Shown: positions 1 through 6,689 of the stretch, one piece after another | Position numbering within the stretch: position 1 is the first letter of the stretch | Layout: every line of letters starts with the position of its first letter | NCBI GenBank assembly: GCA_049698215.1 | Contig: JBAVXH010000319.1 | Coordinates: 1 to 19,833 of the forward strand | Direction: 5' to 3' | From: PALSA-894 sp049698215 | GTDB taxonomy: Bacteria > Pseudomonadota > Alphaproteobacteria > Rhizobiales > Xanthobacteraceae | Length of the DNA: 19,833 bases | Notes under the pieces: model-generated | What the model was told of the DNA's origin: nothing | The model's input: only the letters and a program-made list of their open reading frames with translations | The model's database searches: none | Made by a program: the position numbers and the translations under genes

Positions 1-28
1 GCGCTACGCGCCTTTGCCCACCCTACGA
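1..28. repeat. End of a palindromic intergenic repeat (GTAGGGTGGGC family), cut by window edge
   Basis: The first 28 bases match, in reverse orientation, the left end of the repeat at 13069-13180: both contain GTAGGGTGGGCAA followed by a GCGC-rich segment (read on the minus strand here). The rest of the element lies outside the window. Its last bases (CTACGA at 23-28) carry the TAG stop codon of the DUF433 remnant on the minus strand, so the element appears to have landed inside that gene's 3' end. Confidence 0.6.
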
Positions 29-216
29 CGTCTCGCGGTCGGCGCAGAAAACAATGATCTGCTCGCGCTTCACGGACGGCAAGCCTTCCAGGAAATCGTC
101 AATGGACTCACCGGCTTCGAGATAGTCAAGCAGGTCTGCACCGGAACGCGTGTGCCGGCGAATACCGGAGTGCCACCCATGATTTCGGGATTGCACGACA
201 CGACCGACTGTTTCAT
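23..216 (-). pseudogene. Frameshifted DUF433 domain protein (antitoxin-like)
   Basis: Reading from the ATG at 216-214 gives MKQSVVSCNPEIMGG, then TPVFAGTRVPVQT, which is the usual start of a DUF433 domain (NPEIMGGTPVFAGTRVPV). At about 131-135 the reading frame breaks. One frame over, the domain continues as LLDYLEAGESIDDFLEG and LPSVKREQIIVF to a TAG at 25-23. A single missing base, most simply one C in an ACC-CTG context, restores one continuous protein of about 64 residues. The C-terminus is also atypical and ends inside the flanking repeat, so the 3' end was probably replaced. DUF433 proteins are small winged-helix proteins often paired with a PIN-like toxin (DUF5615). No partner is visible here, although one could lie to the left of the window. 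A GTG-initiated 65-residue frame at 220-23 is open throughout but contains only the second half of the domain. A sequencing error is the main alternative to a true pseudogene. Confidence 0.75.
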
Positions 217-255
217 CCACATAATCTACTATCTTTGGACTGGTGCGGCAACGAC

Positions 256-1167
256 ATGAAACCTGAGGCGATCCTGATCGCAGGGCCGACCGCGAGCGGC
301 AAGTCGGCGCTCGCGCTGGCGCTCGCCGAAGAGCTCGGCGGCACGATCGTGAATGCCGACTCGATGCAGGTTTATCGCGACCTGCACGTCATCACGGCGC
401 GACCGACGCCAGCGGAGGAGACGAGGGTTCCGCACCGGCTCTATGGCGATGTGGACGCGGCGGAGAACTATTCGGTCGGGCGCTGGCTTGCGGATGTCGC
501 GCCTGTACTCGACGAGGTACGTGCGGCGAGACGCGTGCCGGTCCTGGTCGGCGGCACCGGGCTGTATTTCAAGGCGCTGACGAAGGGGCTCTCGAACGTG
601 CCACCGGTGCCTGCGGAGATCAGGGCGACCGTGCGCGCGCGGCTCGATGCGGAGGGCTCCGCCGCGCTGCATGGCGAGCTCGTGCGGCGCGACCCGGCGA
701 GTGCTGCGCTCAAGCCGGGCGATCGCACGCGGATCGCGCGCGCACTCGAAGTGCTGGAAGCGACCGGGCGGCCGCTCTCCCAGTGGCACGACCGGGGCTT
801 GCCGCCGCTGCTCGATGCCTCAAGGGCCGTGAAGGTGTTTCTCGCGCCCGAGCGCCCTGAGCTGCGGCGGCGCATTGATGCGCGCTTTGACGCCATGCTT
901 GCCGCCGGCGCGCTCGATGAAGTGCGTGCGCTTGGCCGCCGCAAGCTCGATCCGCTGCTTCCCGCCTTGAAGGCGCACGGCGTGCCGTGGCTCATCCGGC
1001 ATCTCAATGGCGAGATTTCGCTCGACGAGGCTGCGCAGGGCGGAAAGAACGACACGCGCCGCTACACCAAGCGCCAGTTCACCTGGGTGCGTCACCAGTT
1101 GCCGGACTGGACCTGGATCGCGCCGGAGGGCGCTCTGGCAGAAGTGTTGCGCGCCTTCGGCCGTTGA
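256..1167 (+). CDS. miaA: tRNA dimethylallyltransferase MiaA
   Basis: MiaA transfers a dimethylallyl group from DMAPP to N6 of adenine 37 in tRNAs that read UNN codons (i6A37), stabilising codon-anticodon pairing. The 303-residue product is of normal family length. Visible motifs are the N-terminal P-loop GPTASGKSALA (about residues 10-20), NADSMQVYRDL carrying the DSxQ signature, VGGTGLYFKAL, and the C-terminal KNDTRRYTKRQFTWVRHQ tail typical of the family. I chose the ATG at 256, although an in-frame TTG at 235 would add seven residues (MDWCGND) of no family character. The gene diverges from the DUF433 remnant. Its last 76 bases overlap the 3' end of msrQ on the other strand, so no terminator fits between the two. 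The 217-255 spacer is AT-rich (CATAAT at 220-225, TACTAT at 227-232) and probably holds the promoter, but I cannot assign a convincing -35 box. Confidence 0.96.
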   Translation: MKPEAILIAGPTASGKSALALALAEELGGTIVNADSMQVYRDLHVITARPTPAEETRVPHRLYGDVDAAENYSVGRWLADVAPVLDEVRAARRVPVLVGGTGLYFKALTKGLSNVPPVPAEIRATVRARLDAEGSAALHGELVRRDPASAALKPGDRTRIARALEVLEATGRPLSQWHDRGLPPLLDASRAVKVFLAPERPELRRRIDARFDAMLAAGALDEVRALGRRKLDPLLPALKAHGVPWLIRHLNGEISLDEAAQGGKNDTRRYTKRQFTWVRHQLPDWTWIAPEGALAEVLRAFGR

Positions 1168-1991
1168 ACGCGGAACGACCAAAGGAATGACGCGAGCGTG
1201 GTGGCTAGCCCGACAATCAGCACCCATTGTGCGGGGCGGAACGTCAGGTCCGAGATATCGGCGTTCAGATTGGCGGAGAACACGCGCCACCACATCACGC
1301 CCGTCGTTACGCCGTACCATGCGGCTTCGGCGACCGCCGTGAGCGCCGACGCGACGATCGTGAGAACGATCTGCGAAACGTAGCTGACGGCCCCGACATA
1401 CCGGTGCATCAGCCGGTAGCCGAGTAGCCAGATCAGGAAGCCGCCCACCATGACGGACTCGCTGATGTCGAGCTTGGTCTGCATCAGGAAATGGATGCCG
1501 CCGAGGATCGCGATCGCGTAGACCGCCTTGTGCAGCCGGTTCCAGCGCGCCCCGCCGAGGCGCTTGATCATGCCGTCGGTCGAGGTTGCGGCGAGCGCGA
1601 TCAGCCCGATCAGCGCAACAAACCCGATGGTGAGATAGATGCGCAGCACGATCTCGCTCGCAACTTTCAGGAAATCGTACTTCTCCTGAACGACATACAG
1701 CGTCAGATGCAGCAGTACGTAACAGAACGCCGTAACGCCGAGCGTCCGGCGCATGTTGATCAGCTTTGGCGCGTTGAACAGGCGGCGTGCGGGCGTGATC
1801 GCGAGCGAGAGCACGATCAGCCAGATCGCATAATTGCCGGTCGAGTGGATCGCGTCGTTGATCGGGCGCGCAGCGGAAAGGTCGCCGGTCCAGGCACGGT
1901 AGATGAGCCAAAAGATCGGGATGCAGCCGCCGACGAAGGCGATGATCTTTTCAGGCGACCAGCGGTCTGACTTTTCGCGCAGAAAGGGCAT
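1092..1991 (-). CDS. msrQ: MsrQ/YedZ heme-binding membrane subunit of methionine sulfoxide reductase
   Basis: MsrQ is the b-type cytochrome inner-membrane partner that passes electrons to the periplasmic molybdoenzyme MsrP, which repairs oxidised methionine in envelope proteins. The 299-residue product has about six hydrophobic segments, starting near residues 15-34, 52-66, 84-101, 116-136, 157-171 and 181-195, with two further ones toward the C-terminus (about 205-235 and 253-272). Candidate heme-ligand histidines occur in HSTGN (49), LLHLTLY (95), RLHKAVY (154) and GIHFLMQ (167), in the ferric-reductase-like arrangement of the family. An AGGAAA Shine-Dalgarno precedes the ATG. E. coli MsrQ is much shorter (about 210 residues). 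Here the protein carries a long C-terminal extension whose last 24 residues are encoded over the 3' end of miaA. No msrP is visible in the window, although msrP and msrQ are commonly adjacent. Identity is firm and the real C-terminus is less certain. Confidence 0.9.
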   Translation of the reverse strand: MPFLREKSDRWSPEKIIAFVGGCIPIFWLIYRAWTGDLSAARPINDAIHSTGNYAIWLIVLSLAITPARRLFNAPKLINMRRTLGVTAFCYVLLHLTLYVVQEKYDFLKVASEIVLRIYLTIGFVALIGLIALAATSTDGMIKRLGGARWNRLHKAVYAIAILGGIHFLMQTKLDISESVMVGGFLIWLLGYRLMHRYVGAVSYVSQIVLTIVASALTAVAEAAWYGVTTGVMWWRVFSANLNADISDLTFRPAQWVLIVGLATTLASFLWSFRVQRPKARNTSARAPSGAIQVQSGNW

Positions 1992-2087
1992 CAGATTTTC
2001 CTCAGCCTCGCGCGACCATAGCGAAGTGCACCCCTAATGCGATGCAATTCGGATGACGAATGGGTGAGGCGGCCGTGACCGTCTCTC

Positions 2088-2163
2088 CCGCTCGTCCCCG
2101 CGAAAGCGGGGACCCAGTTCTTTGGCCAAAGTGCTGGATGCCCGCTTTCGCGGGCATGAGCGG
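2088..2163. repeat. REP/BIME-like palindromic repeat with two GAAA-capped hairpins
   Basis: The ends are 15-bp imperfect inverted repeats, CCGCTCGTCCCCGCG (2088-2102) and CCGCTCATGCCCGCG on the minus strand (2163-2149), with two mismatches. Inside are two perfect 8-bp hairpins: GTCCCCGC/GCGGGGAC at 2094-2113 with a GAAA loop on the plus strand, and ATGCCCGC/GCGGGCAT at 2138-2157 with a GAAA loop on the minus strand. The element lies 8 bases beyond the stop codon of the minus-strand HAD gene and upstream of msrQ. The same family recurs at 8875-8984. Confidence 0.8.
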
Positions 2164-2171
2164 AGTACGGA

Positions 2172-2885
2172 TTAGGCTCCCAGCTTCTCCGCAAGCTCTG
2201 TAAAGCTTCCCACCGCGATATCCACCGGCACGGTCGGCTTCGGCTCGCCCTTGCCGGGGCCATGCTCATTCGGGCGCGCGACGTGCGCGGTCTTCAGCCC
2301 GCACGCTGCGGCGGAGGCGAGGTCGTTGGAATGCGCCGCGACCATCACGCATTCGTGCGGCTTGCAGTCGAAGGCCTCGGCGGACTTGAGATATACGATC
2401 GGCTTCGGCTTGTAGTCGCCGGCGATCTCCGAGCCGAGGATCGCGTGCCAGGGAAAACTGTTGCGCCGCGCGATGCCGCACATCAGCGAGATGTTGCCGT
2501 TCGAGCATGGCGCGATCAGGTATTTCCTGTGCAGCCGCGTCAGGCCCTCGGTCGAGTCCGGCCAGCCGTCGAGCCGGTGCCAGGCCTTGTTGAGGTGCTG
2601 CATCGTCGCCTCGTCGAGGCCGGAGACCTTGAAGCGCGGCAGGATGCGCTCGAGGTTGCGCCGGTGCAGGACATCGAGCTTGGAGAACGGGATCTTGCCC
2701 GAGCGCACCTCCTCCATCGCGGGCTGGTACTCGTCGCGCCAGGCGTCCGCGAAGGCGAGCCAGTCGAGCGCGTAGCCCTTCGGCTTGAGAACGAGTTCGC
2801 TCTCTCGCGCGATCGAGGTGCGCCAGTCGACCACGGTGCCGAACACGTCGAAGATGAGGGCCTTGATGGAGGCAGGGTCGAGCAT
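2172..2885 (-). CDS. HAD-superfamily hydrolase, haloacid dehalogenase type II-like
   Basis: This 237-residue protein belongs to the HAD superfamily, in the type II (L-2-haloacid dehalogenase-like) branch, whose members hydrolyse 2-haloacids or related small substrates through an aspartyl intermediate. The nucleophile is Asp13 in FDVFGTVVDWR. Motif II is APCSNGN (Ser128), motif III is Lys159/Lys161 in DYKPKPIVY, and the last motif is MVAAHSNDLASAAACGLKTA (Asp188), with the hydrophobic small-residue pattern typical of this branch. The motif-IV spelling (AAHSNDL) differs from the SSNxxD of biochemically proven L-2-haloacid dehalogenases, so dehalogenation is only one possibility. A good AGGAA Shine-Dalgarno lies before the ATG at 2885. 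The gene is divergent from the M20 peptidase across a 77-base spacer and is followed by the palindromic repeat at 2088-2163. Confidence 0.88.
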   Translation of the reverse strand: MLDPASIKALIFDVFGTVVDWRTSIARESELVLKPKGYALDWLAFADAWRDEYQPAMEEVRSGKIPFSKLDVLHRRNLERILPRFKVSGLDEATMQHLNKAWHRLDGWPDSTEGLTRLHRKYLIAPCSNGNISLMCGIARRNSFPWHAILGSEIAGDYKPKPIVYLKSAEAFDCKPHECVMVAAHSNDLASAAACGLKTAHVARPNEHGPGKGEPKPTVPVDIAVGSFTELAEKLGA

Positions 2886-2962
2886 GAGCGTTTCCTGATG
2901 GTTTTTCGGCGCGGCCTTCCTCTATCATAGCCGCAGTCTTTAAGCCCGCCAGCGAGTACCTC
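2886..2962. promoter_or_regulatory. Divergent promoter spacer between HAD hydrolase and M20 peptidase
   Basis: The 77-base spacer must hold promoters for both outward-facing genes. At its centre CTATCATAG (2922-2930) gives a good -10 hexamer on each strand: TATCAT (2923-2928) on plus and TATGAT (2929-2924) on minus, each 5 of 6 against TATAAT. A weak minus -35, CTGGCG, lies at 2952-2947 with 17-bp spacing. I see no clear plus-strand -35. Confidence 0.35.
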
Positions 2963-4096
2963 ATGGACATCACGAAGCTGCCGTTGGACGCCGATACCAT
3001 GCTGGCGGGGCTCAAGCCCTGGGTCGAGATCGAGAGCCCGACCTTCGATGCCGCGCGCGTCAACGCGATGCTCGATTATGTCGCGCGCGAGTGCGCGGTG
3101 TCGGGCGCGACTGTCGAGCGCATCGCCGGGCGCATGGGGTTTGGCGATTGCGTGCGCGCGACCTTTTCGTTCGGCCATGAGGGCAAGCCCGGTATCCTCA
3201 TCATGGGCCACCTCGACACGGTGCACCCGGTCGGCACGCTGAACGTGCTCCCATGGCGGCGCGACGGCGAGCGCTGCTACGGCCCCGGCATCTTCGACAT
3301 GAAGGGCGGCAACTTCCTCGCGCTCGAAGCGGTACGCATGCTGCAGCGGCTGGGTTTGTCGCCTGCGCTACCGGTGACGTTCCTGTTCACCAGCGACGAG
3401 GAGGTGGGCAGCCCCTCGACGCGCGACCTGATCGAGGCCGAAGCCGCGCGCCACAAATACGTGCTGGTGCCGGAGCCCGGCCGCACCGACGGTGGCGTGG
3501 TCACTGGCCGCTATGCGATCTCGCGCTTCAATCTGAAAGCCATCGGCCGCCCGAGTCACGCCGGCTCGCGGCTGAAGGACGGACGTTCGGCGATCCGCAT
3601 CATGGCCGAGATGATCCCGCAGATCGAAAGCATGACCACGGATGCCTGCACGTTCAGCGTCGGCGTGATCCGCGGCGGGCAGTGGGTCAATTGCGTGTCG
3701 AGTTCCTGCGACGGCGAAGCGCTGAGCATGGCGAAGCGCCAGGCCGATCTCGACAGCGGCGTGGAGCGGATGCTCGCGCTCACCAAAGGCGACGATCAGT
3801 CCGGCCGGTTCATCGTCACGCGCGGCGTGACCCGGCCGGTCTGGGAGCCGAACGAGAAGACCACGGCGATGTACGAGAAGGCGAGGGCGCTCGCGAAGCA
3901 ACTCGGCATCGAGCTCAAGCATGAAAGCTCCGGCGGCGGCTCGGATGCAAACTTCACCGGCGCGCTCGGGATCGCATCGCTCGATGGCTTGGGTGTGTGC
4001 GGCTCGGGCGCACACACGCTGCAGGAGCACATCATCGTGGACAGCCTGCCGCAGCGGGCGAAACTGTTCACCGGGCTGTTGATGGAGTTATCGTGA
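2963..4096 (+). CDS. M20 family metallopeptidase, glutamate carboxypeptidase (CPG2)-like
   Basis: This 377-residue protein matches the M20 di-zinc peptidase family in its carboxypeptidase G2-like branch, whose members cleave C-terminal glutamate or related N-acyl amino acids. Zinc-site motifs are in the expected order: MGHLDTVHPVG (His83, Asp85), GPGIFDMKGG (bridging Asp112), TSDEEVGSPSTR (catalytic Glu146 and ligand Glu147), VPEPG (about 171) and a late His in GSGAHTLQEH. A lid/dimerisation domain occupies about residues 183-290 (RPSHAGSRLKDGRSA). GGGSDANFTGALG near residue 325 is also typical. There is no signal peptide (MDITKLPLDADTML), so it should be cytoplasmic. No strong Shine-Dalgarno precedes the ATG. 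The ilvB promoter begins about 36 bases after its stop, so it is not part of the ilv unit. The substrate cannot be told from sequence. Confidence 0.9.
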   Translation: MDITKLPLDADTMLAGLKPWVEIESPTFDAARVNAMLDYVARECAVSGATVERIAGRMGFGDCVRATFSFGHEGKPGILIMGHLDTVHPVGTLNVLPWRRDGERCYGPGIFDMKGGNFLALEAVRMLQRLGLSPALPVTFLFTSDEEVGSPSTRDLIEAEAARHKYVLVPEPGRTDGGVVTGRYAISRFNLKAIGRPSHAGSRLKDGRSAIRIMAEMIPQIESMTTDACTFSVGVIRGGQWVNCVSSSCDGEALSMAKRQADLDSGVERMLALTKGDDQSGRFIVTRGVTRPVWEPNEKTTAMYEKARALAKQLGIELKHESSGGGSDANFTGALGIASLDGLGVCGSGAHTLQEHIIVDSLPQRAKLFTGLLMELS

Positions 4097-4131
4097 TCGG
4101 AGCGCGCCTTGCCGAATGACGCGAATTCTGC

Positions 4132-4161
4132 TTGACGTGGGCGGCGCGGAGGCCATATAAG
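4132..4161 (+). promoter_or_regulatory. Predicted sigma-70 promoter of the ilvB leader
   Basis: TTGACG at 4132-4137 (5 of 6 against TTGACA) is followed after 18 bases by TATAAG at 4156-4161 (5 of 6 against TATAAT). The predicted start point is near 4168, which would put about 23 bases before the leader peptide ATG. It is the best promoter-like pair I see in the window, and its position just ahead of an attenuator leader supports it. Confidence 0.75.
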
Positions 4162-4190
4162 CCCGCGCAAGGAAATGACTGGTTAGGGCA

Positions 4191-4244
4191 ATGCTGCGCA
4201 ATATTCTTATCGTAGTCGTCGCGCGCACCGCCGGGGGTGGCTGA
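4191..4244 (+). CDS. ilvB leader peptide (branched-chain attenuator peptide)
   Basis: A 17-codon frame encodes MLRNILIVVVARTAGGG and stops at TGA 4242-4244. It contains Leu, Ile, Leu, Ile, Val, Val, Val in nine consecutive sense codons (CTG at 4194, then ATT CTT ATC GTA GTC GTC at 4203-4220), the signature of a leader that senses charged branched-chain tRNAs. It lies between a strong predicted promoter and an intrinsic terminator, upstream of ilvB. AGGG at 4185-4188 is the only Shine-Dalgarno candidate and sits unusually close (2 bases) to the ATG. A three-codon frame, ATG ACT GGT TAG, ends just before it. The peptide itself probably has no function beyond positioning the ribosome. Confidence 0.85.
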   Translation: MLRNILIVVVARTAGGG

Positions 4245-4297
4245 CAGCCATCCGCGACCGAGCGGTGCGTGCAGGGGCCCTTTAGGGGCCTTTTTTG
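4221..4297 (+). terminator. ilvB attenuator: pause/protector pairing and intrinsic terminator
   Basis: The terminator stem pairs 4276-4281 (GGCCCT) with 4285-4290 (GGGGCC), six base pairs including one G-U, followed at once by TTTTTT (4291-4296). Upstream, GCGCGCACCGC (4221-4231, just after the Ile/Val codons) can pair with GCGGTGCGTGC (4262-4272) over 11 bp with one G-U. That pairing encloses a 7-bp hairpin (4235-4241 with 4247-4253) whose loop TGACA holds the leader stop codon. A ribosome stalled on the Ile/Val codons would block the 4221-4231 arm and one that finishes would block the inner hairpin, as an attenuator requires. I could not settle by eye which segment forms the antiterminator with the terminator 5' arm. 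Confidence 0.8.
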
Positions 4298-4332
4298 TTG
4301 CCCAGCCAATGACTTGGGAAGTGGAGCAAGCG

Positions 4333-6093
4333 ATGAGCCAGGAAATGACCGGCGCCGAAATGGTGATCCAGGCCCTTCTCGATCAGGGGGTCGAATACGT
4401 CTTCGGCTACCCCGGCGGCGCCGTCCTGCCGATTTACGACGCCATGTTCCAGCAGGACAAGCTCAAGCACATCCTGGTGCGCCACGAGCAGGGCGCAGGC
4501 CACGCCGCCGAGGGCTATGCGCGCTCGACCGGCAAGGTCGGCGTGATGCTGGTGACCTCCGGCCCTGGCGCGACCAATGCCGTGACGGCGCTCACCGACG
4601 CCTTGATGGACTCGATCCCGCTCGTGTGCCTCACCGGCCAGGTGCCGACGCACTTGATCGGCAACGACGCATTCCAGGAATGCGACACGGTCGGCATTAC
4701 GCGCCCGTGCACCAAGCACAATTATCTGGTGAAGAGCGTGAACGATCTCCCGCGCGTGCTGCACGAGGCGTTCCACATCGCGGCGAACGGCCGTCCCGGC
4801 CCGGTGGTGGTCGACATCCCGAAGGATGTGCAGTTCGCCAAGGGCACCTATCAGGGTCCGAAGAGCGTTTCGATCAAGACCTACCGGCCGAAGGTCAAAG
4901 GCGACATCGACAAGATCAAGACCGCGGTCGACATGCTCGCCAACGCCAAGAAGCCGATCATCTATTCGGGCGGCGGCATCATCAACTCCGGCAAGGAGGC
5001 GAGCCACCTGCTGCGCGAGTTCGCGCGGCTGACTGGCTTCCCGGTGACCTCGACGCTGATGGGGCTCGGGGCGTACCCGGCGGCCGATCCGCAGTGGCTC
5101 GGCATGCTCGGCATGCACGGCACCTACGAGGCGAACTGGACGATGCACGATTGCGACGTGATGTTCTGCATCGGCGCGCGCTTCGATGACCGCATCACCG
5201 GGCGGCTTGATGCGTTTGCGCCGAACTCGCGCAAGATCCATGTCGACATCGATCCATCGTCGATCAACAAGAACGTCAAGGTCGATCTCGGGATCGTCGG
5301 CGACTGCGCGCATGTGCTGGAAGACATGATCCGCATCTGGCGCGCGGAAGGCCGCCAGCCGAACAAGCAGGCGCTGGCCGGCTGGTGGAAGCAGATCGAC
5401 AAGTGGCGCGCGCGGGACTGTCTTGCCTACCGGCCCTCGAACGAGACCATCAAGCCGCAATACGCGATCGAGCGGCTCTATGCGGCGACCAAGGACCGCG
5501 ACGTCTACATCACGACCGAGGTCGGCCAGCACCAGATGTGGGCCGCGCAGTTCTTCAAGTTTCAGGAGCCGAATCGCTGGATGACCTCAGGCGGCCTAGG
5601 CACCATGGGCTACGGGTTGCCGGCCTCGATCGGCGTGCAGCTCGCGCACCCGAAGTCGCTGGTGATCGACATCGCCGGCGAAGCCTCGGTGCTGATGACC
5701 ATGCAGGAAATGTCGACCGCCGCGCAGTACCGGCTGCCGATCAAGATCTTTATCCTCAACAACCAGTACATGGGCATGGTGCGCCAGTGGCAGGAATTGT
5801 TGCACGGCGGGCGCTATTCGGAGAGCTACACGGCGGCGTTGCCTGACTTCGTGAAGCTCGCCGAGGCCTACCACGGCGTCGGCATCCGCTGCGAGAAGCC
5901 GGGCGATCTCGATCACGCCATCAAGGAGATGATCGATGTCGACAAGCCGGTGATCTTCGATTGCATGGTCGATCAGGCGGAGAACTGCTTCCCGATGATC
6001 CCGTCCGGCAAGGCGCATAACGAGATGCTGCTCGGTGATGTCGCGGGCGACATCCAGAAAGCGATCGACGAAAGGGGCAAGGTGCTGGTGTGA
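4333..6093 (+). CDS. ilvB: Acetohydroxyacid (acetolactate) synthase large catalytic subunit
   Basis: This ThDP/FAD enzyme condenses two pyruvates to 2-acetolactate, or pyruvate with 2-oxobutyrate to 2-aceto-2-hydroxybutyrate, the committed step to valine, leucine and isoleucine. From the ATG at 4333 (Shine-Dalgarno GGAG at 4323-4326) the product has 586 residues, normal for the family. The N-terminal ThDP domain includes FGYPGGAVLPIYDA and the proton-relay glutamate in VRHEQGAGHAAEGYARSTG (Glu52). The central FAD domain includes MLGMHGTYEAN and GARFDDRITGRLDAFAP. The C-terminal ThDP domain includes GLGTMGYGLPASIGVQ, then IAGEASVLMTMQEM, then FILNNQYMGMVRQW. In the Mg/ThDP motif the usual Asp (GDG or GDA) is Glu450 here, which is noteworthy. 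Upstream in-frame starts (for example ATG 4309) would have to initiate just after the attenuator and lack as good a ribosome site. The gene overlaps ilvN by four bases. Confidence 0.97.
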   Translation: MSQEMTGAEMVIQALLDQGVEYVFGYPGGAVLPIYDAMFQQDKLKHILVRHEQGAGHAAEGYARSTGKVGVMLVTSGPGATNAVTALTDALMDSIPLVCLTGQVPTHLIGNDAFQECDTVGITRPCTKHNYLVKSVNDLPRVLHEAFHIAANGRPGPVVVDIPKDVQFAKGTYQGPKSVSIKTYRPKVKGDIDKIKTAVDMLANAKKPIIYSGGGIINSGKEASHLLREFARLTGFPVTSTLMGLGAYPAADPQWLGMLGMHGTYEANWTMHDCDVMFCIGARFDDRITGRLDAFAPNSRKIHVDIDPSSINKNVKVDLGIVGDCAHVLEDMIRIWRAEGRQPNKQALAGWWKQIDKWRARDCLAYRPSNETIKPQYAIERLYAATKDRDVYITTEVGQHQMWAAQFFKFQEPNRWMTSGGLGTMGYGLPASIGVQLAHPKSLVIDIAGEASVLMTMQEMSTAAQYRLPIKIFILNNQYMGMVRQWQELLHGGRYSESYTAALPDFVKLAEAYHGVGIRCEKPGDLDHAIKEMIDVDKPVIFDCMVDQAENCFPMIPSGKAHNEMLLGDVAGDIQKAIDERGKVLV

Positions 6094-6647
6094 GCAACGC
6101 AACGCCTGCAAGCGCGAGCCACTATCCGGCTCAGACCGTCAAGGAGAAGACCGAGCGCCATACGCTCTCGGTGCTGGTCGACAACGAGCCTGGCGTGCTC
6201 GCGCGCGTGATCGGGCTATTCTCGGGCCGCGGCTACAACATCGACAGCCTCACGGTCTCGGAGACCGAACACGAGAAGCACCTTTCGCGCATCACCATCG
6301 TCACCAGCGGCACGCCGATGGTGATCGAGCAGATCCGCCATCAGCTCGAACGGCTGGTGCAGATCCGCCGGGTGGTGGATCTGACGGATTCCTCAACGCC
6401 CGCGATCGAGCGCGAGCTTGCGATGGTGAAGGTGCGCGGCAAGGGCGAGAACCGTGTCGAGGCGCTGCGTCTCGCCGACGCGTTCCGGGCACGCGTCATC
6501 GATGCCGGAACGGAGAGTTTCATCTTCGAGATCACCGGGGCTACCGAGAAGATCGAAAGCTTCATCAGCCTGATGCTGCCGCTGGGCCTTGTGGAGGTGT
6601 CGCGCACCGGCGTCGTGGCGATTTCCCGCGGCGCGGAGGGAATGTAG
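6090..6647 (+). CDS. ilvN: Acetohydroxyacid synthase small regulatory subunit
   Basis: This is the regulatory subunit that binds and activates the IlvB catalytic subunit and confers feedback inhibition, usually by valine. The 185-residue product has an N-terminal ACT domain (HTLSVLVDNEPGVLARVIGL, GRGYNIDSLTVSETE; about residues 24-98), including the NEPGVL effector-site signature, followed by the C-terminal ALS-SS domain (about 100-180, with LADAFRARVIDAG and SFIFEITGATEKI). The start is GTG at 6090, overlapping the ilvB TGA in the GTGA arrangement. This indicates translational coupling and equimolar production with IlvB. It may also be named ilvH, since the two names are used interchangeably for this family in alphaproteobacteria. 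Only 42 bases without a terminator separate it from the next gene, so transcription should continue. Confidence 0.96.
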   Translation: MSNATPASASHYPAQTVKEKTERHTLSVLVDNEPGVLARVIGLFSGRGYNIDSLTVSETEHEKHLSRITIVTSGTPMVIEQIRHQLERLVQIRRVVDLTDSSTPAIERELAMVKVRGKGENRVEALRLADAFRARVIDAGTESFIFEITGATEKIESFISLMLPLGLVEVSRTGVVAISRGAEGM

Positions 6648-6689
6648 GCGGCGGGTTGGGCACACGGCGCTCGCACGGGACAGCTGACA

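Noticed and set aside
23..220. Intact 65-residue protein from a GTG at 220 on the minus strand
   Set aside because: Only its second half matches DUF433. The first half of the domain is in the neighbouring frame from the ATG at 216, so the intact-looking frame is an artefact of the frameshift.
820..1911. 363-codon minus-strand frame overlapping msrQ and miaA
   Set aside because: Arg/Pro/His-rich out-of-frame reading of msrQ; the msrQ frame has coherent membrane segments and histidines.
2172..2885. Naming the HAD gene as a proven 2-haloacid dehalogenase (dehII)
   Set aside because: The last motif differs from characterised dehalogenases and there is no halocompound context, so only the family is assigned.
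4237..4332. N-terminal extension of IlvB to 4237
   Set aside because: It would be translated through the leader stop region and the terminator hairpin. The ATG at 4333 has a proper ribosome site and fits the family N-terminus.
4282..5532. Long minus-strand open frame (416 codons) opposite ilvB
   Set aside because: Arg/His/Asp-rich shadow of a GC-rich gene with no recognisable domain; ilvB on the plus strand is certain.
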